A DNA stretch of 64,000 nucleotides, taken from contig NZ_AP023189.1 of assembly GCF_012767755.2 (NCBI RefSeq), forward strand, positions 3,722,001-3,786,000. The letters run 5' to 3'. The DNA comes from Pseudomonas tohonis (GTDB lineage: Bacteria > Pseudomonadota > Gammaproteobacteria > Pseudomonadales > Pseudomonadaceae). Both the position numbers and the translations under genes were made by a program. Below are positions 44,225-54,300 of the stretch, in pieces. Each line of letters starts with the position of its first letter. The first letter of the stretch is position 1. The notes under the pieces were generated by a model. That model was not told the DNA's origin, made no database searches, and saw nothing but the letters and a program-made list of their open reading frames with translations.

Positions 44225-45513
44225 TGAGCGACCGTCGCACCTTCCTCAAGCACGCCGGCCTCATCGCCGCCGCCCTGCCCCTGGGCTCCGCCCTCGCCGG
44301 CGACGCCCGGGCCGCCACCCCGCCGGCCAGCCCCGCCCGGGACAAGTGGCAGGCCCTGCGCCAGCAGTTCGACCTGGACCCGGACTACCTGCACTTCTGC
44401 TCCTTCCTGCTCGCCTCCCACCCCCGCGTGGTGCGCGAGGCCATCGCCCACTTCCGCGCCCGGCTGGATGCCAACCCCGGCGAGGTGCTGGACTGGGACC
44501 GCGAGGAGCTCTGGGGCTACGAGAACGACGTGCGCGCCTGGGCCGGCCGCTACTTCGGCGTGCGCCCCGGCCAGGTCGCCTTAACCGGCAGCACCACCGA
44601 CGGCCTGGCGATGATCTACGGCGGCCTGCAGGTGGCGCCGGGCAAGGAGATCCTGGTCAGCGCCCACGAGCACTACTCCACCAACGCCCGCCTGGACTAC
44701 CGCGAGCAGCTGATGGGCACCCGGGTGCGCCGCGTCGCGCTGTTCGAGGACCCGCACCTCGCCTCGGTGGACGAGATGCTCGGCAACGTCCGCCAGGCCA
44801 TCCGCCCCGAGACCCGCGTGCTGGGCATGACCTGGGTGCAGTCCGGCAGCGGCGTGAAGCTGCCGGCGCGCGAGGTCGGCCAGCTGGTGAAGGAGATCAA
44901 CCAGGGCCGCGACGAGGCGGACCGCCTCCTCTACGTGGTGGACGGTGTCCACGGCTTCGGCGTCGAGGACCTGGACTTCGCCGACTTCAACTGCGACTAC
45001 TTCATCGCCGGCACCCACAAGTGGCTGTTCGGCCCCCGTGGCACAGGCGTGATCATCGCCCGCGAGGAGACGCCGCAGCCCCATCTGGTGCCCAGCATCC
45101 CCACCTTCACCAAGGGCGAGACCTTCGGCACCCTGATGACCCCCGGCGGCTACCATGCCTTCGACCACCGCCTGGCGGTGGGCAAGGCCTTCGAGCTGCA
45201 CCTGCAGCTGGGCAAGGCCGACGTCCAGGCGCGCATCCACCAGCTCAACGACTACCTCAAGGCGCGCCTGACCGAGCACGCCAGGGTGCAGCTGGTCACG
45301 CCGCGCAGCCGCGAGCTGTCCTCGGGCTTCACCTTCTTCCGCGTCGAGGGCCGCGAATGCGACGCCGTCGCCCGCTACCTGCTGGAGCGCAAGGTGATCA
45401 GCGACGCCGTGGACCGCGACGTCGGCCCCGTGGTGCGCCTGGCGCCCAGCCTGCTCAACGACGAAGCCGAGATCGACCGGGTGCTGGAGATCCTCGCCCC
45501 GCAGCTCGCCTGA
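44224..45513 (+). CDS. pvdN: PvdN, PLP-dependent periplasmic enzyme modifying the chromophore side chain
   Basis: A 429-residue fold-type I PLP enzyme with a Tat signal (SDRRTFLKHAGLIAAALPLGSALAG). The PLP Lys is visible in AGTHKWLFGPRGTG, with the cofactor Asp and His in VVDGVHGFG. In fluorescent pseudomonads PvdN converts the glutamate side chain attached to the chromophore to succinamide. It is translationally coupled to pvdM by a one-base overlap, and 26 bp precede pvdO. Confidence 0.95.
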   Translation: MSDRRTFLKHAGLIAAALPLGSALAGDARAATPPASPARDKWQALRQQFDLDPDYLHFCSFLLASHPRVVREAIAHFRARLDANPGEVLDWDREELWGYENDVRAWAGRYFGVRPGQVALTGSTTDGLAMIYGGLQVAPGKEILVSAHEHYSTNARLDYREQLMGTRVRRVALFEDPHLASVDEMLGNVRQAIRPETRVLGMTWVQSGSGVKLPAREVGQLVKEINQGRDEADRLLYVVDGVHGFGVEDLDFADFNCDYFIAGTHKWLFGPRGTGVIIAREETPQPHLVPSIPTFTKGETFGTLMTPGGYHAFDHRLAVGKAFELHLQLGKADVQARIHQLNDYLKARLTEHARVQLVTPRSRELSSGFTFFRVEGRECDAVARYLLERKVISDAVDRDVGPVVRLAPSLLNDEAEIDRVLEILAPQLA

Positions 45514-45539
45514 CCCTTTCGCCATTCGAGAGAACCGCC

Positions 45540-46394
45540 ATGCATGCACTCAAGCCCCTGGCCCTGGTGGCCACCCTGCTCGCCACCACCCCCGCCATCG
45601 CTGCCAAGGCGAACGAACCCGACACCCCGTTCAGGGACTGCAAGGACTGCCCCGAGATGGTCGTGCTGCCCGCCGGCAGCTTCACCATGGGCACGCCCGA
45701 GAACGAGCTCGGCCGCCAGCCCGACGAGGGCCCGCTGCACACCGTGACCTTCGCCAGGCCCTTCGCCATCAGCAGGTTCCAGGTGCTGGCCAGGGAGCTG
45801 CAGGCCTGGCAGCGCGAGGCCAAGGTCACCCTCCCCGATGGCGACGACCGCCCCGGCCGCCTGTGCAGCAACGGCAAGCCCAGCTACCCGCAGGGCCCCG
45901 AGCAGCCCGCCGTGTGCATCAGCTACGACGAGGTGAAGGCCTATGTCGCCTGGCTGTCGAAGAAGACCGGCAAGCACTACCGCATGCTCAGCGAGGCCGA
46001 ACGCGAGTACGCCGCCCGCGCCGGCAGCGAGGGCCCGTTCCCCTTCCCCCTCGACGAAGGCAAGGACTACAGCATCGCCCGGCACGCCAACACCTACGGC
46101 GCCGCCGACGGCTACAACTACACCTCCCCGGCGGGCAGCTTCCCGGCCAACGCCTTCGGCATCCACGACATGCACGGCAACGTCTACGAATGGGTGGCCG
46201 ACTGCCAGAACGACGACTACCAGGGCGCCCCCGTCGACGGCAGCCCGTGGCTGGCCGGCAACTGCGCATCCCGCATGATCCGCGGCAACGACTACTCCGA
46301 GGCGCCGATCTTCTCCCGCTCCGGCAACCGCAACGACCGCGACCCCGCCACCCGTGGCGACTGGCTGGGCTTTCGCGTCGCCCGCGAGCTCTGA
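45540..46394 (+). CDS. pvdO: PvdO, FGE-sulfatase-fold pyoverdine maturation protein
   Basis: A 284-residue periplasmic protein. A signal peptide (MHALKPLALVATLLATTPAIAAKA) precedes a formylglycine-generating-enzyme-like domain: MVVLPAGSFTMGTPENE, FAISRFQVLARELQAW, ISYDEVKAYVAWLSKKTG, YRMLSEAEREYAAR and HDMHGNVYEWVADC. PvdO catalyses the last oxidation of the chromophore. GAGAG precedes the ATG. It is the last gene before the pvdE promoter; in PAO1 pvdF would come next but is absent here. Confidence 0.94.
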   Translation: MHALKPLALVATLLATTPAIAAKANEPDTPFRDCKDCPEMVVLPAGSFTMGTPENELGRQPDEGPLHTVTFARPFAISRFQVLARELQAWQREAKVTLPDGDDRPGRLCSNGKPSYPQGPEQPAVCISYDEVKAYVAWLSKKTGKHYRMLSEAEREYAARAGSEGPFPFPLDEGKDYSIARHANTYGAADGYNYTSPAGSFPANAFGIHDMHGNVYEWVADCQNDDYQGAPVDGSPWLAGNCASRMIRGNDYSEAPIFSRSGNRNDRDPATRGDWLGFRVAREL

Positions 46395-46413
46395 GCCCGC
46401 CGCGCCGCCGCGC

Positions 46414-46437
46414 TAAATCCACCCCGCGACGACTCGT
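46414..46437 (+). promoter_or_regulatory. PvdS-dependent promoter of pvdE
   Basis: TAAAT (46414-46418), 16 bases, CGT (46435-46437), 69 bp before the pvdE ATG and 19 bp after the pvdO stop. Confidence 0.87.
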
Positions 46438-46506
46438 CTTCTCTCTACACAGCCCCAGGTTCACCGCCAGGGGCTGCCTCCCCATGCGGTGAACGAGGCA
46501 GATTCC

Positions 46507-48159
46507 ATGACTTCATCCCCACGCAGCGCCACCCGAGAACTCCTGAGCCTGATCAAGCCTTACCGCTCGACCCTGTTCGTCTCGATCCTGTGCGGCATCC
46601 TCGGCGGCCTGAGCGTCACGGCGCTGCTGGCCACGGTCAACCAGGGCCTGCACAGCGAGGCCGGCATCGACAGCCAGGTCGTGCTGGCCTTCGTCGGCCT
46701 GTGCGCCGTCGCCCTGCTGGCCAGCATCGCCGCCGACATCGGCAGCAACTCGGTGGGCCAGCGGGTCATCGCGCTGCTGCGCAAGGACCTGGGGGCCAAG
46801 GTGCTCGCCGCGCCGATCGAGCAGATCGAACGCTATCGCACCCACCGGCTCATCCCGGTGCTGACCCACGACGTCGACACCATCAGCGACTTCGCCTTCG
46901 CCTTCGCCCCCCTGGCCATCTCCATGACCGTGGTGCTCGGCTGCCTGGGCTACCTGGCCACGCTGTCGCTGCCGATCTTCGCGCTCACGCTGCTGGCCAT
47001 CGGCATCGGCTCGGCCGTGCAGTTCGTCGCGCAGAGCAAGGGCCTGCGGGGCTTCCACGCCGCCCGCGACGCCGAGGACAACCTGCAGAAGCACTACCAG
47101 GCGATCTCCGAGGGCGCCAAGGAACTGCGCATCCACCGCCCGCGCCGCCAGCGCATGCTCAAGGACAACATCCAGGGCACCGCCGACTTCATCTGCCAGA
47201 CCCATATCCGCGCGATCAACATCTTCGTCATCGCCAAGAGCTTCGGCTCGATGCTGTTCTTCGTGGTGATCGGCCTGGCCCTGGCCATGCAGTCGATCTG
47301 GCCGAGCGCCAACCCGGAGGTGATGAGCGGGTTCGTCCTCGTCCTGCTCTACATGAAGGGGCCGCTGGAGAACCTGATCGGCAACCTGCCCATCGTCGGC
47401 CGCGCGCAGATCGCCTTCCGCCGCATCGCCGACCTGGCCGAGCGCTTCTCCTCGCCGGAGCCGCACCTGCTGCTGGACACACCGCCCCAACCCGCCCCCG
47501 CGCTGCATCGCCTGGAGCTGCGCAACGTGCAGTACGCCTTCCCGGCGGTGGACGGCAACGCCCCGTTCACGCTCGGCCCGATCGACCTGGATGTCGAGGC
47601 CGGCGAGATCCTCTTCATCGTGGGCGAGAACGGCTGCGGCAAGACCACCCTGATCAAGCTGCTGCTGGGCCTGTACAGCCCGCAGCAGGGCGAGATCCGG
47701 GTCAACGGCCAGGCCGTCGACGCCAAGGGTCTGGACGAGTACCGGCAGCTGTTCACCACGGTGTTCGCCGACTACTTCCTGTTCGAGGACGTGCTCGCGT
47801 CCGACCGGGCCATCCCCCAGGACGCCACCCGGTACCTGGAGCGCCTGGAGATCGCCCACAAGGTCAGCGTCAAGGACGGCCGCTTCACCACCACCGACCT
47901 GTCCACCGGGCAACGCAAGCGCCTGGCACTGGTCAACGCATGGCTCGATGAACGCCCGGTGCTGGTGTTCGACGAATGGGCCGCCGACCAGGACCCGACC
48001 TTCCGCCGCATCTTCTACACCGAGCTGCTGCCGGACCTGAAGCGCATGGGCAAGACCATAGTGGTGATCTCCCACGACGACCGCTATTTCGACATCGCCG
48101 ACCAGCTGATCCGCCTGCAGACCGGCAGGATCACCCACGACGCCCCCGCCCTCGCCTGA
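46507..48159 (+). CDS. pvdE: PvdE, ABC exporter of the pyoverdine precursor
   Basis: A 550-residue half-size ABC exporter. Six membrane helices in about 15-310 (SIKPY-like start LLSLIKPYRSTLFVSILCGILGG) are followed by an ATPase domain with Walker A (GENGCGKTT), signature LSTGQRKRLAL and Walker B (RPVLVFDEWAADQDP), then ISHDDRYFD. It moves acylated ferribactin from cytoplasm to periplasm. GAGG lies 9 bp before the ATG at 46507; an upstream GTG at 46489 is less likely. It is followed directly by the synthetase genes, whereas in PAO1 fpvA separates them. Confidence 0.95.
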   Translation: MTSSPRSATRELLSLIKPYRSTLFVSILCGILGGLSVTALLATVNQGLHSEAGIDSQVVLAFVGLCAVALLASIAADIGSNSVGQRVIALLRKDLGAKVLAAPIEQIERYRTHRLIPVLTHDVDTISDFAFAFAPLAISMTVVLGCLGYLATLSLPIFALTLLAIGIGSAVQFVAQSKGLRGFHAARDAEDNLQKHYQAISEGAKELRIHRPRRQRMLKDNIQGTADFICQTHIRAINIFVIAKSFGSMLFFVVIGLALAMQSIWPSANPEVMSGFVLVLLYMKGPLENLIGNLPIVGRAQIAFRRIADLAERFSSPEPHLLLDTPPQPAPALHRLELRNVQYAFPAVDGNAPFTLGPIDLDVEAGEILFIVGENGCGKTTLIKLLLGLYSPQQGEIRVNGQAVDAKGLDEYRQLFTTVFADYFLFEDVLASDRAIPQDATRYLERLEIAHKVSVKDGRFTTTDLSTGQRKRLALVNAWLDERPVLVFDEWAADQDPTFRRIFYTELLPDLKRMGKTIVVISHDDRYFDIADQLIRLQTGRITHDAPALA

Positions 48160-48231
48160 CCCCTTCGCGGCGGGCGCCCCGGCGCGCCCGCCCAGCTTCC
48201 CCGCCACCTCCGGCAAAGCGCCCCAGGCGCC

Positions 48232-48255
48232 TAAATCCCGCTCGCCAGCCTTCGT
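48232..48255 (+). promoter_or_regulatory. PvdS-dependent promoter of the pyoverdine synthetases
   Basis: TAAAT (48232-48236), 16 bases, CGT (48253-48255), 45 bp before the first synthetase ATG. Confidence 0.88.
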
Positions 48256-48300
48256 CTTCATGACAACGTTTGTTTTCAGCCGACGGCGACGAGATCGACA

Positions 48301-51300
48301 ATGAAGCAACTCCCCTCCCTGCCCGATGACGACCTGCTGGCCCTGCTGCTCGCCGACGAGGGCGAACCGAGCGACGCCATCCGCCGCCTTCCCGATCCGG
48401 GCCCCCGCCCGCTTTCATTCGCGCAGCAACGCCTCTGGCTGGCGCAGCAGATCGATCCCCAGGGCTCGGCCTACAACCTGCCGCGCGCTTTCACCATCCG
48501 TGGCCCGTTGCAGGCGAACCTGCTGGAGATCGCCCTCGGCAAGGTCGTCGACCGGCACGACATCCTGCGCAGCCGTTTCGAGGCCGCTGACGGCACGCCC
48601 AGTCAGTGCGTGGACGCCTCCGCCACCGTGCCCCTGGAGGTCCACGACCTTTCGGCGCTGGCCGCAGCGGAGCGCGAGGAGCGGCTCGCCCGGCACATCC
48701 GGCGGGAGGCCGCGACGCCCTTCGATCTCGCCCGGGCGCCGCTGCTGCGCTGCACGCTGCTGCGCATGGGCCGCGATGAGCACACCCTGCTGCTGACCCT
48801 GCATCACATCGTCTCGGATGCCTGGTCCAACCCCATCCTCATGCAGGACCTGACAAGGGCCTACGTGCAGGCGGCGAACGGCGACGACCGCCCGTTGCCG
48901 CGCCCCGCCATCCAGTACGCCGACTACGCCCACTGGCAGCGGGAGGTCTACCCGGGCAGCGCCGCCTTCGAGAGCGCCCACCACTACTGGCGCACCTACC
49001 TGGGCACGGACATCCCGCCGCTCGCCCTGCCCCTCGACCGGGCACCGCAGCCCACCGCCCCGGCGACGGCCCGGCAGCTCGCGCACGACCTGCCGGGCGA
49101 CCTGGTGCAGCGCCTCGGCGCACGCTGCCAGGCGCTTGGCGTGGCGCCCTTCGTCATGCTGCTGGGTGCCTGGCAGCTGCTGCTGGCGCGCTACAGCGGC
49201 CAACGCGAATTCACCGTCGGCGTTCCCAACGCCGGGCGCAACCGCGCCGAAACCCAGGAGCTGGTGGGCTGCTTCGTCAACACCCACGTCTACAAGGCCC
49301 GCATCGACGGCGCGCAGACCGGCCTGGCATTCCTCCAGGGGTTGCGCCAGCAGTCGCTGGCCGCCATGGAGCATGCCGACTACCCCATCGAGTACCTGCT
49401 CGAACACCTCGACCTGCAGCGCAGCGCCGAGGGCAACCCGCTGTTCCAGACGCTCTTCAACTGGCGGGTCGCCGACGCGGGCACTGTCGCGCCGGCCCTC
49501 GCCGGCCTGTCCATCGAGCCTCTGGAAGCGGGCGAGCAGGACGCCAAGTTCGACCTCTCGCTGGACGTCGAATCCTCGCCCCACGGCCTGCGCGCGACCC
49601 TGGAATACCGCGCCTGCGCATTCGACGAGGACACCGTGGCCCGCATCGCCCGCCACTGGCAGCACCTGCTGCAGGGGCTGGTGGAGCACCCCGAGCGCCC
49701 CCTCGGTGAGCTCGCCACCCAGCCCGAGCAGGAACACCAGGCACGCCTGGCGCAGAGCCGTGGCCCGGTCGTGGCGCCGGCCCTGCAGCCCATCCACCTG
49801 GCCATCGCCGACCAGGCAAGGGCGACCCCCGAGGCCCCGGCGGTGCTGTTCGAGCAGCGCACCCTGAGCTACGCCGAACTGGAGCGCCAGGCCAACCGCC
49901 TGGCGCACCGCCTGCTGGCCGAGGGCGTGGGCCCGGAGGTGCGCGTCGGCATCGCCCTGCCCCGCTGCCCGGAGCTGGTCATCGCCCTGCTCGCCGTGCT
50001 CAAGGCCGGCGGCGCCTACGTGCCGCTGGACCCGGGCTACCCGCGCGAGCGCCTGGCGTACATGATCGAAGACAGCGCCATCGCCGTGCTGCTCACCCAG
50101 GCCGCACTGGCAGGGCAGCTGCCCGTCCCCGATGCGCTGCCGACCCTGGAACTGGATGCGGCCCGGCCGATCTGGAGCGAGGGCCCGGCGCACGCCGTCG
50201 ACGCTGCCGCCCACCCCGAACAGCTCGCCTACATGATCTACACCTCCGGCTCCACCGGCCGTCCCAAGGGCGTGCAGGTGCGCCATGGCGCGCTGAGCAA
50301 CCACATGCAGTGGATGCGGGGCGCGATCCCCCTGTGCGCCGAGGACCGGGTGCTGCAGAAGACCGCCATCAGCTTCGACGCCTCGGTCTGGGAGTTCTGG
50401 CTGCCGCTGATGTGCGGCGCGCAACTGGTGCTGGGCTCCTCCGCATTGGCCGAGGACCTGTCGCTGCTGTGGCGGGAAGTCGCCGAACACCGCATCACCC
50501 ACCTGCAGATGGCCCCCTCGCTGATGCGCGGCCTGCTGCCCCACGTCCAGGCCGGGCAACTGGATTCCCTGCGCCTGCTAGCGCTCGGCGGCGAGGCCCT
50601 GGACAACGCGCTGCTGTGCCAGATCGGCCAGCACTGGGCCGGCCCCCTGGTGAACCTCTACGGCCCCACCGAAAGCACCATCGACGCCTGCTTCCAGCGC
50701 TTCGACCTCGCCGAGGCGCCCGGCGAGGCGATGCCGCCGATCGGCCGCGCCATCGACAACCTCGCCTGCTACGTCCTCGACGAGCACCTGCAGCCCTGCC
50801 CCGTCGGCGTCAGCGGCGAGCTGTACATCGGTGGCGCCGGGCTCGCCCGGGGCTACCACGGCCAGCCCGCGCTGACCGCCGAACGCTTCGTCGCCGACCC
50901 GTTCTCGGACGGTGGCCGCCTCTACCGCACCGGCGACCTGGCCCGCTATCGCCAGGACGGCCGCCTCGAATGCCTGGGGCGCACCGACCACCAGGTCAAG
51001 ATCAGGGGCCTGCGCATCGAACTGGGCGAGATCGAAGCCGCCATCGCCCAGCTGCCCCTGGTTCACCAGGCCGCCGTGCTCGCCGTGGACATGGCCGCCG
51101 GCCGCCAGCTGGTGGCCTACTGGAGCCCCCGCGAAGCCACCCGGGGTGACGAGCAGGCGCTGCGTACGGAGCTGATGCAGGCCCTGGCGCAACGGCTCCC
51201 CGAGCACATGGTGCCCGTGCACTGGGTGATGCTCGACCGCCTGCCGCTGACCCCCAACGGCAAGCTCGACCGCGCCGCGCTGCCCCACCCCGATGCCAGC

Positions 51301-54300
51301 GCCACCCAGCGCCCCTGGCAGGCGCCGCAGAACGAGCTGGAGCGCCGCATCGCGGCGATCTGGCAGGAGGTGCTCAAGCGCGAGCGCATCGGCATCGACG
51401 AGAACTTCTTCGAGCTGGGCGGCGACTCCATCCTGTCGATCCAGGTCGTCAGCCGCGCCCGGCAGGACGGCCTGCGCTTCACCCCCAGGGACCTCTTCAA
51501 CAACCAGACCATCCGTGGCCTGGCCACCGTCGCCCAGGTGCTGGAGCACGACGCGCCCGTGGCGGACCAGGGCCCGGTGACCGGGGCGGCACCGCTGCTG
51601 CCCGTGCAGCACGCCTTCTTCGAGCGTGAACTGCCCCAGCGCCACCACTGGAACCAGTCGGTGCTGCTGCGACCGGCCCAGCCCCTGCAGCCCGACCTGC
51701 TGACCCGCGCCCTGCACGCGCTGGTCAGCCATCACGACGCCCTGCGCATGGCCTTCCACCAGCGGGCCGATGGCTGGCACGCCGAGTACCGGGGCCTCCA
51801 CGACGACCCGGAACTGCTCTGGCAGCACCGCCTGGAGCGGCTGGCGGACCTGGAGCCCCTCGCGCAGCAGGCCCAGCGCAGCCTGGACCTGGCCAAGGGC
51901 CCGCTGCTGCGGGCGCTGCTGGTGGACTGCGCCGACGAAGGCCAGCGCCTGCTGGTGGTGATCCACCACCTGGTGGTCGACGGCGTTTCCTGGCGCATCC
52001 TGCTGGACGACCTGCAGACGGCCTACCGCCAGTTCCAAGCCGGCGAGCCCCTGCAACTGCCGGCCAAGACCAGCGCCTTCAGGCAATGGGGCGAGCGGCT
52101 CCAGGCCTACGCGGCCACCCAAGCCGGGCAGGCGCTGCCCTGGGCCGACGAGCCCGCGTGCGGCGACGCGCTGCCGGGCGCCCGGGCCGATGCCAGCCTC
52201 TCGTCCCGGCACGCCGAGACCGTCGACATCTGCCTCGACCCGGAGCGCACGGCGAAGCTGCTCAACAGCGCCCCCGCCGCCTACCGGACGCGGATCAACG
52301 ACCTGCTGCTCACCGCCCTCGCCCGGGCCCTGTGCCGCTGGACCGGCGCCCCGTCGGCCCTGGTGGAGCTCGAAGGCCATGGCCGCGAAGACCTGTTCGA
52401 CGAGCTCGACCTGACCCGCACCGTGGGCTGGTTCACCAGCCTGTACCCGGTACGCCTGGCCCCGCAGCGGGACATCGGCGCCTCGATCAAGGCGATCAAG
52501 GAACAGCTGCGCGCGGTCCGCGACAACGGCATCGCCTTCGGGGCACTGCGCTACCTGGGTGACGAGGAAACCCGCCGACGCCTGGCGGCGCTGCCCACCC
52601 CGCGCGTCACCTTCAACTACCTGGGCCAGTTCGACAGCAGCTTCGACGACGCCTCGGGCGCGTTCCTGGCCCCCTGCGCGGGCCCGAGCGGCGACGAGCG
52701 CGACGCCGCCGCGCCCCTGGGCAACTGGCTGACCATCAACGGCCAGGTGTACGACGGCCGCCTCGGCCTCAGCTGGACCTTCAGCCGCGAGATGTTCGAC
52801 CGCGACGCCATCGCCGCCGTGGCCAACGACTGCCTGGCCGAGTTCGAGCAACTGGTGGAACACTGCTGCACCGGGCGCGCCCTGGGCGTGACGCCCTCGG
52901 ACTTCCCCCTGGCCCGGCTCGACCAGGCCCAGCTGGACAACCTGCAAATCGCCCCGGACGACATCGAAGACATCTTCCCGCTGTCGCCCATGCAGGAAGG
53001 CCTGCTGGTGCACACGCTGCTCGAACGGCATTCCGGCATCTACTTCATGCAGGAGTGCTACGTCATCCGCGAGGCGCTCGACTACGCCGAGTTCCGCTCC
53101 GCCTGGCGCCAGGTGATCCAGCGCCACGAGGCGGTGCGTGCCTCCTTCGTGTGGAACACCGGTGGCGAGCTGCTGCAGGTGATCCGTCGCGCCCCGGAGG
53201 TCGATGTCGCGCTGCTGGACCTCAGCCTGCTGCCCGCCGACGAAGCCAAGGCCCGTATCGAGGCCATGCTCGAAGCGGAGCGCAAGGCCGGCTTCGACCT
53301 GGCCGATGCGCCGCCGATCCGCTTCCACCTGTTCCGCCTGCCCGACCAGACCCACCTGTTCGTCATGAGCAACCACCACATCCTGCTCGATGCCTGGTGC
53401 CGCTCGTTGCTGATGGCCGACTTCTTCGAGATCTACCGCGCTCGCCTGGAAGGCCGCCAGGAACACCTGGAGACGCCCTACCGCTTCCGCCACTTCATCG
53501 AATGGCTGCAACGGCAGGCGCCCGAAGCCGCCGAGGCGTTCTGGCGCCAGCAGCTCGAAGGGTTCGAGCAGCCCACCGCCCTGCCGATGGACAGGCCGCC
53601 GGTGGGCGAACAGGCGGCACCGTCCGCCATCGACGACAACTACACCTGGCTGGAGCTCGACGAGAGCCGCCTGCTGCAGGAGCGCGCCACCCAGCACCGC
53701 CTGACCCTGAACACCTTCGTCCAGGCGGCCTGGGCCCTCACCCTGCACCACCATTCGCGGGCCCGGGACCTGGTCTTCGGCGTGACCGTATCCGGCCGCC
53801 CGGCGCACATCCCGGAGATGCAGCGCACCGTGGGGCTGTTCATCAACAGCGTGCCCCTGCGCGTCGGCATTCCCGAACCGCACCTGGGCACCGGCGTGCT
53901 CGAATGGCTGCAGGGCATCCTCGCGACCAACGTCGCGATGCGCGAGTACGACTACCTGCCGCTGGTGAAGATCCAGGCGTGCAGCGAGCTGCAACCGGGC
54001 CTCTCGCTGTTCGACACCCTGTTCGTGTACGAGAACGCCCCGCTCGACGATTCGGTCGGCGAGGACGCCAGGAACCTCGGCGTGGCCGCCGAGTCCTCGC
54101 GCACCCACACCAACTACCCGATCACCGCCGTCATCTACCCCGGCGAGCAGATGGGCCTGCACCTGTCCTACGACACGCGCTACTTCGACCGCGCGACCAT
54201 GGACGCGATGCTCGCGCGCTTCCGCGGCTTCCTGGTCGCCCTCGCCCATGGGCTGGAAGGCCCGGTCGAGCCGTTGCTGGACGCCGGGGCGGACGACCCC

